Source: Cytobacillus dafuensis
GTDB taxonomy: Bacteria; Bacillota; Bacilli; Bacillales; Cytobacillaceae
Length of the DNA stretch: 64,000 bases
NCBI RefSeq assembly: GCF_007995155.1
Contig: NZ_CP042593.1
Span: 2,708,001-2,772,000 of the forward strand
Reading direction: 5' to 3'
The notes beneath the pieces are model-generated. The model did not search any database. It was not told the DNA's origin and was given only the letters and a program-made list of their open reading frames with translations. Below, piece after piece: positions 1 through 9,229 of the stretch. Every line of letters begins with the position of its first letter. The stretch's first letter is position 1. A program made the translations under genes and the position numbers.

Positions 1-1276
1 TTGCTTCCCACATTTGCTTTAATAAGACTCCTGATTTTTCTCTTTCTTTCGTACCAGTAGGAACCTCCATTAAAAAGCTTAGCTCCTTGCCATCTTTTGC
101 ATAAATACCATTGCTATTTTTTTGATATCCTGCTTCTTGGAGCAATGCATCTGATTTTGATGTATCATAATCATAAATTTTTAAATTCGGGCTATGTGAC
201 CAATGAGCTGATGGGAACACATCATCCGCTACTTCTCCATATTCCCCTAAAATTGAAGCTACAATTGCCTCTTTATTGACTGCATGAGCAAGGGCCTTTC
301 TAACTTTTGGATCATTAAAATGATCATTTTTAGAGTTAAATCCTACATAATAGACGCTTAATGCATCCTGATTCACCAAGCTAGCATAATCCAATGTCGA
401 TACTGACGGCGTTTCCGCAACTGGTACGGAAGTGATATCTACATCTTGGCTTAATACAGATGCTAGCATTGTATTCGCGTCTCCAAAACGCACAATTACT
501 TTATCTAAATTTGGTGCTCCATCAAAATATTCTTTGTTTGCCTCTAGCTCAATATATTGACCTGATTCCCATTTCACAAACTTGAATGGACCAGTACCAA
601 TTGGTGAACGATTTGAAGCATGTTTTTCCCACTCACCAGGAGGCGTGTCTTGTAGAATATGTGCAGGAAGTACTCCGATATACAGCCCTGAAATGAATGG
701 AGCAAATGGCTCTTTCGTTGTAAACTTAATCGTATGATCATCTACAACTTCGATTCCTTTAATTTTGTCTGCCTTACCTTCCTTATATTCAACAGCACCC
801 ACAATTGGATCAACTCTCCAATACGCTCCAGCATCATATGTGCTATCTGCTAATGATGTAAATGTAAACTCCACATCCTTAGCTGTAAATGGCTTTCCAT
901 CATGCCATTTCACATTTTGTTTCAAATGGAAAGTATACGTTTTACCATCTTCAGATACTTCCCAGCTTTCTGCTAGACGACCTACCATTTTCAATTCTTT
1001 ATCTGGAATAACGAGTGAGTCAAATACCATATGTGTTACGTTCGTATCAGATGTCGTTGCCCAAATAACAGGGTTAAGATTCCCTGGTTCACTATTGAAG
1101 GCAACGGTTACGTTACCTCCCTCTTTAGGCGTTTCTTCTTTTGATGTTTCAGTTGGAGATGTATTATCATTTTCTTTTTCTGTATTGTTTTCTGTTGTTG
1201 TCTTCGATGAACAAGCCGCTAAGAAAAGGAATACAAATAGAACAAATACACTAATGAAACCAAACTTTTTCTTCAT
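1..1276 (-). CDS. Peptide ABC transporter substrate-binding lipoprotein (OppA/DppA-like), C-terminus outside window
   Basis: Solute-binding protein of the SBP_bac_5 family, the extracellular receptor of an oligopeptide or dipeptide importer. About 425 codons are visible and the reading frame runs off the left edge; the family is usually 520-600 aa. The N-terminus is a lipoprotein signal peptide with lipobox LAAC near residues 19-22, then a Ser/Thr/Glu-rich linker. Typical family stretches follow, such as 'FHLKQNVKWHDGKPFTAKDV' and 'DPKVRKALAHAVNKEAIV'. The start codon follows a GGGGGAAATTAG ribosome binding site. It is the last visible gene of the minus-strand peptidase/permease operon, 19 bp after the OppC-like permease. 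The family call is firm; the exact peptide specificity cannot be read. Confidence 0.93.
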   Translation of the reverse strand, partial: MKKKFGFISVFVLFVFLFLAACSSKTTTENNTEKENDNTSPTETSKEETPKEGGNVTVAFNSEPGNLNPVIWATTSDTNVTHMVFDSLVIPDKELKMVGRLAESWEVSEDGKTYTFHLKQNVKWHDGKPFTAKDVEFTFTSLADSTYDAGAYWRVDPIVGAVEYKEGKADKIKGIEVVDDHTIKFTTKEPFAPFISGLYIGVLPAHILQDTPPGEWEKHASNRSPIGTGPFKFVKWESGQYIELEANKEYFDGAPNLDKVIVRFGDANTMLASVLSQDVDITSVPVAETPSVSTLDYASLVNQDALSVYYVGFNSKNDHFNDPKVRKALAHAVNKEAIVASILGEYGEVADDVFPSAHWSHSPNLKIYDYDTSKSDALLQEAGYQKNSNGIYAKDGKELSFLMEVPTGTKEREKSGVLLKQMWEA

Positions 1277-1295
1277 CTAATTTCCCCCATATGTT

Positions 1296-2216
1296 TTAAT
1301 TTTTCACCTTAGGATCTAAAGCATCACGGAGTCCATCTCCCACAAAGTTAATACAAAGAATAGTGAGTAGGATTGCAAATCCGGCTGGCATCCAAACCCA
1401 TGGTTTAAATTGCAGAACCATAATCGAAGTTGCTTCATTTAGCATGTTACCCCAACTTGGGATTGGCTGTTGAACACCTACCCCTAAGAAACTTAGTGCA
1501 GATTCTGTTAAGATTGCCTCGGCTGTCTGAAGTGTTCCTTGTACAATAATCGGAGCCATAATGTTTGGTAGGATATGTTTGATAATAATAATGAAATCAC
1601 TTTGCCCCATCGCTTTCGTTGCTTCAATGTATTCCATTTCTCTTAAACGTAATACTTCTCCCCGTACGAGCCTTGTCATAGTCGTCCAACTTACCAAACC
1701 AATAATTATAATTACATTAAAAAGACTAGGTTTGAGAATGGTTGCAACCGTGATTGCTAAGAAAAGGACTGGGAAACAAATGACAACATCTGTGATTCGC
1801 ATAATTACCGTATCGACCCATTTTCCATAGTAGCCTGCTACAACCCCGAGTAGTACACCGGTAAATGTCGCAATCATTACAGCAACAAAGGCAACTGTTA
1901 AGGATACTCTTCCGCCATATATAATCCGTGATAACATATCCCTTCCTAAACTATCCGTACCAAGCAGATGCTCTCCACTAGGAGGAGATAGAACATCATA
2001 TAATCCAAACTCTCCCTTTGTAGATTCGTAAGGGCTATGTGGTGCAAGGACTGGAGCTAATATTGAAACAATGAGTAACGTTAAAAGGACGATTGCTCCG
2101 AATACGGCGAGCTTATTCTTTTTAAATCGTTTCCATGAAGCATTGTTTTGCCATCCTTTTTTTCTATTTATCTGGACTAGTCCCGCTTGATTATGCTGTA
2201 TTTCAATGTTACTCAT
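1296..2216 (-). CDS. Peptide ABC transporter permease, OppC/DppC type
   Basis: Inner-membrane permease of an oligopeptide/dipeptide ABC importer, 306 aa, which is normal length. It has the OppC_N region and first membrane helix at about residues 37-60, the conserved 'LLGTDSLGRDMLSRIIYGG' motif near residue 85, and the cytoplasmic EAA coupling loop 'EYIEATKAMGQSDFI' near residue 195, which contacts the ATPase. The start follows an AAGGGGGGAATTAA ribosome binding site. It lies between the OppB-type permease (24 bp upstream) and the binding protein. No ATPase gene is present in the visible part, so DppD/DppF equivalents must lie beyond the left edge or elsewhere. Confidence 0.95.
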   Translation of the reverse strand: MSNIEIQHNQAGLVQINRKKGWQNNASWKRFKKNKLAVFGAIVLLTLLIVSILAPVLAPHSPYESTKGEFGLYDVLSPPSGEHLLGTDSLGRDMLSRIIYGGRVSLTVAFVAVMIATFTGVLLGVVAGYYGKWVDTVIMRITDVVICFPVLFLAITVATILKPSLFNVIIIIGLVSWTTMTRLVRGEVLRLREMEYIEATKAMGQSDFIIIIKHILPNIMAPIIVQGTLQTAEAILTESALSFLGVGVQQPIPSWGNMLNEATSIMVLQFKPWVWMPAGFAILLTILCINFVGDGLRDALDPKVKN

Positions 2217-2239
2217 TTAATTCCCCCCTTTACTCATAA

Positions 2240-3199
2240 TCAGTACCTAATCCTTGGATCTGCCCATGCATACATAACATCAGCCAATAAGTTACCTGAC
2301 ATAACTAAGATTGAGGTAAATAGATTTAGAGCCATGATGACGGGGTATTCTCTTGCGACGATTGACTGAATTCCTAAGCTTCCCATTCCTGGCCAGTTAA
2401 AAATATGCTCTGTGATATAGGCACCACCGAATAAGAAGGGAATGGATAAACCAAATATCGTAATAACTGGTATTAACGCATTTCTCAATGCATGTTTCAG
2501 GTTAACCTTTAACTTGCTTAATCCTTTAGATTCAGCCGTTCGAATAAAGTCCTGGTTAAGTACTTCTAGCATACTGGAACGAGTAAACCGCATAACGACA
2601 GCGATTGTTGGTAATGCAAGTACAATGGATGGCATCGTGACATGCTTGACATAATCCATAAACTTAGCAAAACCCGTCAAATCAGCACCAATTGTAACCA
2701 TTCCGGATGTAGGTAACCACCCAAGCTTTAATGCGAAAATAAAAATCATTCCTAAACCAAAAAAGAAAGATGGAATAGAAATACCAATGAAAGATAAAAC
2801 GGTTAACACATAATCTGGTGCCTTAAAGCGATTTGTAGCAGAATAAACCCCTAAAGGAATTCCAACTACAAACGCCATTACAAAGGCCGTACCTGTTAAT
2901 AACAACGTGGCAGGCAAACGTTCCAAAATCAGTTGACCTACTGGCTGACCTGTTTTAACTGTGTATCCAAGATTACCTTTGAAAACTTCTTTGATCCAAG
3001 TAAAATATTGAACCGGCAACGGATCATTTAATCCGAGATTTTCTTGAGCCCTTTGCATTTCTTCAGATGATATTTTGGGATCAATCATTGTTTGCATTGG
3101 ATTTCCTGGTGATAATTGCATGATTGCAAAGGTCATAATTGTGATACCGATTAAGATGGGAATTGATTGTAGGAGTCTTTTAATCAGATATTTTTTCAA
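2240..3199 (-). CDS. Peptide ABC transporter permease, OppB/DppB type
   Basis: First membrane subunit of the peptide importer, 319 aa. It begins with the typical 'KYLIKRLLQSIPILIGITI' first helix. It has the family motif 'GLNDPLPVQYFTW' in the extracellular region and an EAA loop 'IRTAESKGLSKLKVNLKHAL' near residue 220. The start is TTG, placed 5-6 bases after AAGGAG, and it overlaps the 3' end of the upstream M24 peptidase by 20 bp. This suggests translational coupling of peptide degradation and uptake genes. It pairs with the OppC-like permease immediately downstream. Confidence 0.95.
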   Translation of the reverse strand: MKKYLIKRLLQSIPILIGITIMTFAIMQLSPGNPMQTMIDPKISSEEMQRAQENLGLNDPLPVQYFTWIKEVFKGNLGYTVKTGQPVGQLILERLPATLLLTGTAFVMAFVVGIPLGVYSATNRFKAPDYVLTVLSFIGISIPSFFFGLGMIFIFALKLGWLPTSGMVTIGADLTGFAKFMDYVKHVTMPSIVLALPTIAVVMRFTRSSMLEVLNQDFIRTAESKGLSKLKVNLKHALRNALIPVITIFGLSIPFLFGGAYITEHIFNWPGMGSLGIQSIVAREYPVIMALNLFTSILVMSGNLLADVMYAWADPRIRY

Positions 3200-4394
3200 G
3201 AAACTCCTTCCCTTCTTTCTTGGTAGTTTGAATGTAGATCAATTCATTCTGACGTTCTGTTAAATACTTAACTCCGTCAGATGTAACGACAACATTTTCC
3301 TCAACGATGAAATGGATCCCATTGTCTAAAAATAATGTCGGCTCAATGGTAAAAACCATTCCTTCTTTAAGCTCTCCGAAAGGCGCATTTCCGTACCTTT
3401 TCCATCTCGGTCCTAGAAGTACACCTCCATCATGTACATCTCTTCCGATTTGGTGGCCAGTCGCATGGGTAATTTCCGGATAGCCAAGCGAAACATAATA
3501 GTTTCTTGCTGCTGAATCCACTTCATACCCTTTAACACCCGGTTTTATCATGAGGGCAGCTTTTGTAATGGCTTCATGTACGGCTGAGAATGCAGCCTGT
3601 ATTTCTTCAGGAGGTTCCGTTTCTCCTTCTCTTAAGAAATAGACTGTTCTTGCAATATCCGAAACATAACCATTTACTTCAACACTAAAGTCAAAAATAA
3701 CAAGGTCTCCTTCTAAAACAACAGCATCCCCTGGCCCTCTATGTGCAATGTTCTCTTTCAAAACAATTGGCATAGATAGTGTGCGGTCTACTCCATTTAC
3801 AACTCTGTGTTTCTCCAACTCTTTAACAAATAAAGATCCTAATTCTTTTTCAGTCATTCCTGCTTTCATTTCAGTAAAGACCTGTTTGTAGATTGCTTCA
3901 GTGATCTTAACTGCTTTTTCAATATGCTCAATTTCTGTTTTTGATTTGATACTTCTAATTAATGTGAGAAATTCCTCTGAAGAGACATATTCACCTTGGA
4001 ATACATCTTGTAATGTTTTCTTTAACCAGCGATATCGTCCAGCAGTTAATCCATCTGTTAAATGTTCTTCCTTCGAAATATTTAGCGCAATCTTGTTCGG
4101 ATTAATCTTCCCTACCACTTCAGCAAGTAAATCCGCTAAACTACCAGTATGCTTATAGACTTCATCAAATAGTCCCGACTCCTCTATATCCTGCGCATCA
4201 ATACTACTGCAAAGAGCTAATTTTTCTCCCTCTTTCGTTACGATAAAAACACCTGGTCCAACCGTCCCCACACCTGTGATGAGAGGGATACATGGATCAC
4301 TTCCCTCCGATGTAAGGATCAGCCACATATCAATATCTTGTTCACGTAAACTTTCGACAGCTTGTTTCAGTTTCTCTTTTTGTACCTGATACAC
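3180..4394 (-). CDS. M24 family metallopeptidase (Xaa-Pro dipeptidase/aminopeptidase-like), copy 2
   Basis: Cytoplasmic metallopeptidase of the prolidase/creatinase fold, about 404 aa. An N-terminal creatinase-like domain (about residues 1-150) precedes the pita-bread catalytic domain. Metal ligands are visible in order: two Asp in 'DLVIFDFSVEVNGYVSDIAR', His in 'ATGHQIGRDVHD', Glu in 'IEPTLF' and Glu in 'VEENVVV'. I prefer the GTG start at 4394, which sits 6 bases after GGAGGTG; an ATG at 4409 lies upstream of that ribosome site. The 5' end overlaps the preceding M20 gene by about 50 bp. It is a paralogue of the M24 gene at 5.7-6.9 kb. Family members release N-terminal residues before proline, or cleave Xaa-Pro dipeptides; substrate here is unknown. 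Confidence 0.9.
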   Translation of the reverse strand: MYQVQKEKLKQAVESLREQDIDMWLILTSEGSDPCIPLITGVGTVGPGVFIVTKEGEKLALCSSIDAQDIEESGLFDEVYKHTGSLADLLAEVVGKINPNKIALNISKEEHLTDGLTAGRYRWLKKTLQDVFQGEYVSSEEFLTLIRSIKSKTEIEHIEKAVKITEAIYKQVFTEMKAGMTEKELGSLFVKELEKHRVVNGVDRTLSMPIVLKENIAHRGPGDAVVLEGDLVIFDFSVEVNGYVSDIARTVYFLREGETEPPEEIQAAFSAVHEAITKAALMIKPGVKGYEVDSAARNYYVSLGYPEITHATGHQIGRDVHDGGVLLGPRWKRYGNAPFGELKEGMVFTIEPTLFLDNGIHFIVEENVVVTSDGVKYLTERQNELIYIQTTKKEGKEFLEKISD

Positions 4395-5682
4395 TTTTTC
4401 CACCTCCATTTGATATACATAACTCTTCTAAAACTGCTACCATAAGTTTTACACCGTATTCAAATGACTCTTCTTCGATTCGTTCATCCTTGTTATGAAC
4501 CCTTTTGAGCACCTCTGTAAAAGGAGTTAAGGTTGGGGATAGGCCATAAATTTGACTCGCTACATCTCCAACAAACCTTCCGTCTGTTTTACCTAACGCA
4601 GTAAAAGGAACCCATTTTACCTTTTTTCCATATATAGAGGATGTGTCTTTGAACAACTTGATGATTTCTTCCTCTGGATCGCTTTCATATCCTTTTTCAA
4701 AAGATAGCAACTTACAATTTACTTTTGGAGGGAGTGGCCATTCTTGTAAGTATGACTCAAACTGCTCTCTAGTTTGGTTCGGGAGAGTTCTGAATTCAAG
4801 TATCGCCTCTGCCTTATACGGAATCACATTCAACTGTTCTCCACCAACAGTAATTAATTCAGGTGTGAAAGTCATATACGCCATATAATCATATAGCCTT
4901 CTAACTAAATCTCCTTGTTCCCCCTCCTTACTCAACATTCCTTTTAATTCGTGATGGAATTGATGAAGGATTGGATAATCGCCAGTAGGAAACTGTAAAT
5001 GATTTATTATTTTAAGGGCTTGTGATAATGTCATGACAGCCTGATTCTCTGGAGGACTTCCTGCATGTCCCCCATCTCCAAAAGATGTAAGCTTAACTCT
5101 AGCAGTCCCTTTTTCACCAGAAGCAAATAACATATAAAGTTCATCTTCAAAAGCGACAGTAAAACCTCCTCCTTCACTTAGGATAATTGCATTTTCAAAA
5201 AATTCAGTATATTTTTTTGAAACAAATTCCATTCCTTCCTTGCTTCCGTTCTCCTCATCTGCTGTTGCTATAAAGTAGACGTTACCGTTCAAGGGTTGAT
5301 TACTTCTTTTTAATTGAATAAATGCCATAAGATGCATAATGGTTAGCTGTTTTGTATCAAGGGTGCCACGCCCCCAGATCTTTCCATCATCTATGGTTGC
5401 TGAGAAAGGAGGAAATGTCCATTCCTCTTCTGTTGCCTCCACCACATCCGTATGAGAAAGAAGGACAATTGGCTTTACCAACTCATTTTTTCCAGCTAGT
5501 TTCGCAATGATCGAAGCCCTGTTATTTGGGCTATACACAAGTTGTGATGCAATTCCCTCTTTTTCCAAAACTTCTTTCAAATATTCGGCTACCTTATATT
5601 CAGTCTCAAGCTGATTTGTCGTATCAACCTTTATTATTTCTCTAAAATGGTGCAATGCTTCTTTCATCAAATCCATAATCAT
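4342..5682 (-). CDS. M20 family metallopeptidase (ArgE/DapE/ACY1-like), copy 2
   Basis: Zinc-dependent M20 amidohydrolase or peptidase, about 446 aa. Metal-site motifs are visible: His in 'VLLSHTDVVEA' near residue 77, the bridging Asp in 'GRGTLDTKQ' near 110, the catalytic Glu pair in 'ATADEENGS' near 142, and a late His in 'RVHNKDERI'. A dimerisation domain lies between. The preferred ATG at 5682 shares its A with the TGA stop of the upstream M24 gene (TGATG), a sign of translational coupling. The last ~30 residues (Lys/Ser/Thr-rich) overlap the next gene out of frame and look like a non-conserved tail. It probably hydrolyses peptides or acylated amino acids brought in by the adjacent transporter; this is inferred from context. 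Confidence 0.9.
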   Translation of the reverse strand: MIMDLMKEALHHFREIIKVDTTNQLETEYKVAEYLKEVLEKEGIASQLVYSPNNRASIIAKLAGKNELVKPIVLLSHTDVVEATEEEWTFPPFSATIDDGKIWGRGTLDTKQLTIMHLMAFIQLKRSNQPLNGNVYFIATADEENGSKEGMEFVSKKYTEFFENAIILSEGGGFTVAFEDELYMLFASGEKGTARVKLTSFGDGGHAGSPPENQAVMTLSQALKIINHLQFPTGDYPILHQFHHELKGMLSKEGEQGDLVRRLYDYMAYMTFTPELITVGGEQLNVIPYKAEAILEFRTLPNQTREQFESYLQEWPLPPKVNCKLLSFEKGYESDPEEEIIKLFKDTSSIYGKKVKWVPFTALGKTDGRFVGDVASQIYGLSPTLTPFTEVLKRVHNKDERIEEESFEYGVKLMVAVLEELCISNGGGKSVSGTKRETETSCRKFT

Positions 5683-6884
5683 CAACCTTCTGAAGGTATC
5701 AGAACAAGTTCTGTCTGGCGTTTGCTCAGGATGATTGGTTGGTCTTCTGTTACAAGAACATTCTCTTCAACTAAAATACATGGGAGAGCATTATCCTGAA
5801 TAACAGTTGGTTCAATCGCATAGACCTCACCCACTTCAATGATTCCTTCCACTTCAGGTCTCGGAGGTAAACGTTTTGGACCGAGGATGGTTCCACCATC
5901 ATGTGTGGCTCTGCCGATTTGGTGTCCAACAGAGTGACGAATAGTCGGATATTCTGCTTCCTCAATCACACTTCTTCCAACCGCATCAACCTCATAGCCT
6001 GCCTTACCTGGCTGTAGTGCATCAATGGATGCCGTGATAGCCGCAATTGCCGTATCAAAAGCTTTCTGAATATCATCAGGTGCTTGTGTTTCACCATCTT
6101 TGAGAATATAGAAAGTTCGTGCGATATCTGAACAATAATTGTTATACTTCAGGCTGAAATCGATGATCACGATGTCTCCTGGTTCCGTCCTGTGGTTACC
6201 TGGCTTTCTGTGAGCCAATCCCTTACGAACGATACATACTAGAGGCGGCTCATTAGAATCCCCGTGGCCGTTTGCTACCCCACGTTTTTTCATCCCATTG
6301 ACAAACAATTGCCCGATCTCTTTTTCTGTCATGCCGCATTTAATCTGAGCAAACGCTTCATCATAAATATCTGTCGTATGTTCGATCGCTTGTTTGATAT
6401 TTTCCAACTCACTCGCAGTCTTAATGCTACGTAGTTTTTTTAAAACCACTTCACTTGAAACTTCGATTTCGGCTAGTCTTTCTTCACCAAGGACATCTTT
6501 AAGCCATTCATACAAACCTTGAGTTAGTCCATCACATAAGTGATCACTTTCTGATACATTTAAGGCAAGGTTTTGTGGCTGGATTTCCTCAAATAGTTTA
6601 AGAAAAGCTTCTTCCATGCTCGCCTCATAGACTTGCACATTTTTAAATAGATTAGTAGCTTCATAGCTTCCTCTATCACTTACTGATGTAAGTGCAATAT
6701 GCTCTCCATTATTTCGAATAAAGATTGCTGCCTTATGAACGGACCGCACTCCAACGACTAATGGCAATGCTGGGTCAGATCCTTCCCTAGTAAGTAATAA
6801 CCATGTATCCAAGCCATATTGATTTAATAAATTAGTAGCTTGTATCAATTTTTCAGATGTAATTTCTTTCGTAGCCGTTATCAT
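5682..6884 (-). CDS. M24 family metallopeptidase, copy 1
   Basis: Second prolidase-fold peptidase of the operon, about 400 aa. Ligand motifs are 'DIVIIDFSLKYNNYCSDIAR' (two Asp), 'SVGHQIGRATHD' (His), 'AIEPTVIQ' (Glu) and 'LVEENVLV' (Glu). The ATG at 6884 follows GGAAGGGAGCGATAG and is preferred over the upstream ATG at 6911. The gene overlaps the M20 peptidase upstream by about 30 bp and is coupled to the next M20 gene through TGATG. It shares the layout of copy 2 but differs clearly in sequence, so the pair duplication is not recent. Confidence 0.9.
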   Translation of the reverse strand: MITATKEITSEKLIQATNLLNQYGLDTWLLLTREGSDPALPLVVGVRSVHKAAIFIRNNGEHIALTSVSDRGSYEATNLFKNVQVYEASMEEAFLKLFEEIQPQNLALNVSESDHLCDGLTQGLYEWLKDVLGEERLAEIEVSSEVVLKKLRSIKTASELENIKQAIEHTTDIYDEAFAQIKCGMTEKEIGQLFVNGMKKRGVANGHGDSNEPPLVCIVRKGLAHRKPGNHRTEPGDIVIIDFSLKYNNYCSDIARTFYILKDGETQAPDDIQKAFDTAIAAITASIDALQPGKAGYEVDAVGRSVIEEAEYPTIRHSVGHQIGRATHDGGTILGPKRLPPRPEVEGIIEVGEVYAIEPTVIQDNALPCILVEENVLVTEDQPIILSKRQTELVLIPSEG

Positions 6885-8202
6885 ATCTATCGCTCCCTTC
6901 CATTTTAACAAGGATATTGTACATATTTTGAATACCGAATCTTAATGATTCTAAAGGTATTCTTTCATTAATTCCATGAACCATTGTAATGACCTTATCA
7001 AACGTCATGTCAGGTAACATCGGACAATAACCGTATATTTGAGAACTAAGTGAATTCAAATGCCTTGAGTCACTTCCACCAATTGACAGAAACGGAACAA
7101 CCTTTGCATGCGGCACTTCTTTTTTTACTTCTTCTTCAAAAAGGGCTAAGTGGGTTTTATTTATTTGAGATTCATAGCCTTGTGAAAAAGATAATATTTC
7201 GTATTCAACAGGTATGTCACCTAGAATTTCCCGTAGCACTTCCTTAAATAAATCTCTTGTTACTGAAGGAATGGGCCTGCAATCTAAGTAAATCTCATAT
7301 TTTGTTCCTGCAGTAGAGTGTTTCTTACCTCCATCCCATTTTGTAATCGAAAAAGTTGACTTCGCCATCGCTTTAAAAAGTGAGACATAGGAAGACGGAA
7401 TAATCTTAATAAACGTTTCAAAGTCTTTTTCTGAAAAAGATATCCCTTTGTCAAAAGCAATTGTAGAGAATAACGTATTCGTCGATGAAGGTATTCTTTC
7501 GATGATTTCTGGAGACTGAAAAGCTTCAATTGTCTTTATAATATTTTGCCATGCACTGTTATTGGGAAGATAAGGATTGGAAGTAAAATCATTTTTTGCT
7601 GTAATTTTTACTCTAGCTAAACCTTTTTGACCTAATTCACACAAATAGTAAACGTGTTCATCAATCAGAATTGGGAAACCTCCCCCCTCATTGAAGACAA
7701 TACTATTTTTAAAAAGGTGGGGATAATCTTCTAAAAAGGGAATCAACCCATATTGACTACCATTTTCCTCATCAGAAGTTGCAACCATAATCACATCTCT
7801 ATTTAAGGTGATGTTATTTCGTTTTAATAGAAGGAGAACCATAAGTTGAGTAATGGTTAATTGTTTCGTATCAATCGTTCCTCTTCCCCACATCACATCA
7901 TCTACAATTTCTCCACTAAAAGGTGGAACTTCCCAATCTTCTTCATTTGCAGGAACTACATCCAAATGAGACAAAAGAATGATTGGTTCATGATAATCAG
8001 CTTTCAAGGATATAACAACATTCCCTCTATTTTCCCCAGTTTGATGCACCTTTGTATACAACCCATTTCGTTCTGCGATCTCCACTAATAACCGAATCGC
8101 TTCCATTTCATTTTGTAGGGAGTTGCTCGTATTAATCTGAATCAATCTACTCAAATACTCCGCAGCTTCCTCCTTTACATCTGTCCACGACTTAATCAAC
8201 AC
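6853..8202 (-). CDS. M20 family metallopeptidase, copy 1 (first gene of operon)
   Basis: M20 zinc peptidase, about 449 aa. Motifs: 'ILLSHLDVVPA' (His), 'GRGTIDTKQ' (bridging Asp), 'ATSDEENGS' (Glu-Glu), 'NEGGGFP' and a late 'VHGINERI' His. I prefer GTG 8202 (or TTG 8199) because AAGGTGGTG lies just upstream; the longer frame from 8229 lacks a ribosome site. It is the first gene of a seven-gene minus-strand run M20-M24-M20-M24-OppB-OppC-binding protein with overlaps or very short gaps throughout. AT-rich DNA upstream (8230-8320) must hold the promoter, but no convincing -35/-10 pair stands out. Confidence 0.9.
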   Translation of the reverse strand: MLIKSWTDVKEEAAEYLSRLIQINTSNSLQNEMEAIRLLVEIAERNGLYTKVHQTGENRGNVVISLKADYHEPIILLSHLDVVPANEEDWEVPPFSGEIVDDVMWGRGTIDTKQLTITQLMVLLLLKRNNITLNRDVIMVATSDEENGSQYGLIPFLEDYPHLFKNSIVFNEGGGFPILIDEHVYYLCELGQKGLARVKITAKNDFTSNPYLPNNSAWQNIIKTIEAFQSPEIIERIPSSTNTLFSTIAFDKGISFSEKDFETFIKIIPSSYVSLFKAMAKSTFSITKWDGGKKHSTAGTKYEIYLDCRPIPSVTRDLFKEVLREILGDIPVEYEILSFSQGYESQINKTHLALFEEEVKKEVPHAKVVPFLSIGGSDSRHLNSLSSQIYGYCPMLPDMTFDKVITMVHGINERIPLESLRFGIQNMYNILVKMEGSDRYDNGYERNYI

Positions 8203-8229
8203 TTCACCACCTTCACAATTAACTACCAA

Positions 8230-8719
8230 GATTAAATTAATTATAATATTAAGAACATTCCATTAATGTAAAACACTTTACAAAATTCGGATTTTTAAAA
8301 AAATAAACAGAGTATAGTTTGGCTCTTGAAGGCAAATGTAATAAAACAAATGGACGGTTCTTACAGGGGACAATCGGAGATTTTGCGCGCAAAAAAAACA
8401 CAACTAGTGGATAATTATAAGTTAGGCAATTATGTTATTCTTTGGAATAGGTTTTCCTTTATCAGTGTGGTAAATTGTTCGTCGTTCTCTTTTAGTCATC
8501 GTAGATTCTCTTCAAATATATTATCTGTAGTCTACTTAACCTTAAAATTTCTGTCCAACTATGTGTAGCCGATCCATATACAATATTAAATCTACCAGAG
8601 TAAATGTTGAGATTTTTCTTATTCATACAAAAGATTTTTGAAGGGCAACTAAATTGTTATGTTTAATTAAAGAAAAGAAAGCCATATTAAATATAGAATT
8701 GAGCTTAAGGAGAGAAATT
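8230..8719. other. Intergenic region between peptidase operon and DUF5634 gene
   Basis: About 490 bp without a convincing gene. An AT-rich stretch with the dyad TGTAAA-N4-TTTACA (8265-8280) lies just upstream of the operon and could be an operator. An 80-codon plus-strand frame at 8326-8568 has no ribosome site and a composition unlike a protein. Confidence 0.5.
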
Positions 8720-9022
8720 ATGGAATTTTTAACACGAGAGCAAATTATTAATGACTTACAAAAACCATTTCAATCTTATTTAGATCGATTCGGTATAGAG
8801 GATATCGGAATATTTGAGGAAGAGGGACAAGGAGATATTTACTATATGGGATATACCGTAAAAAAGGATGGAAAAACCTATCATATTCATTGTCCCTTTA
8901 AAAAAAATAACAATGGTGGTTTAACCCCAATGAAAAATGAATGGACCGTTGAGACTGATGAACCACAAAAAGAGGATCTTGAGGGCTATCACGATATAGA
9001 AAGTGTGTTTCGTGAGATTTAG
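8720..9022 (+). CDS. DUF5634 family small protein
   Basis: A 100-aa acidic cytoplasmic protein ending '...YHDIESVFREI'. The ATG at 8720 follows AAGGAGAGAAATT, so the upstream in-frame ATG at 8654 is not used. Stretches such as 'GYTVKKDGKTYHIH' and 'NEWTVETDEPQKEDL' match my recollection of the Bacillus DUF5634 family, whose function is not known. No signal peptide or membrane segment. It stands alone between oppositely oriented units. Confidence 0.8.
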   Translation: MEFLTREQIINDLQKPFQSYLDRFGIEDIGIFEEEGQGDIYYMGYTVKKDGKTYHIHCPFKKNNNGGLTPMKNEWTVETDEPQKEDLEGYHDIESVFREI

Positions 9023-9143
9023 AAATTCAGCCAATAAAAGCAAACCCTGTAATATAAACATAAGTAGTTCAGTTATTATGGAGAAACCTAAAATTACGAA
9101 CTAAATAATATTTTAGTCCATAGGTTAATTGGCTCGGTAAAAA

Positions 9144-9190
9144 ACGCATAAAAAAGCTCAGAGTTCCTATATGGCCTCCGAGCTTCCCTT
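9144..9190 (-). terminator. Rho-independent terminator
   Basis: Arms AAGCTCAGAG (9154-9163) and CTCCGAGCTT (9176-9185) pair around a 12-nt loop. On the minus strand the hairpin is followed by TTTTTATGCG, placing it behind the membrane protein gene at 9230-9670. Confidence 0.8.
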
Positions 9191-9229
9191 TTGTCTGATG
9201 CTCAATTAAAGCCTTTACTGACTAAATTT

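Noticed and set aside
8326..8568. 80-codon plus-strand frame
   Set aside because: No ribosome site, composition unlike a protein, and no similarity recognised; regarded as chance.
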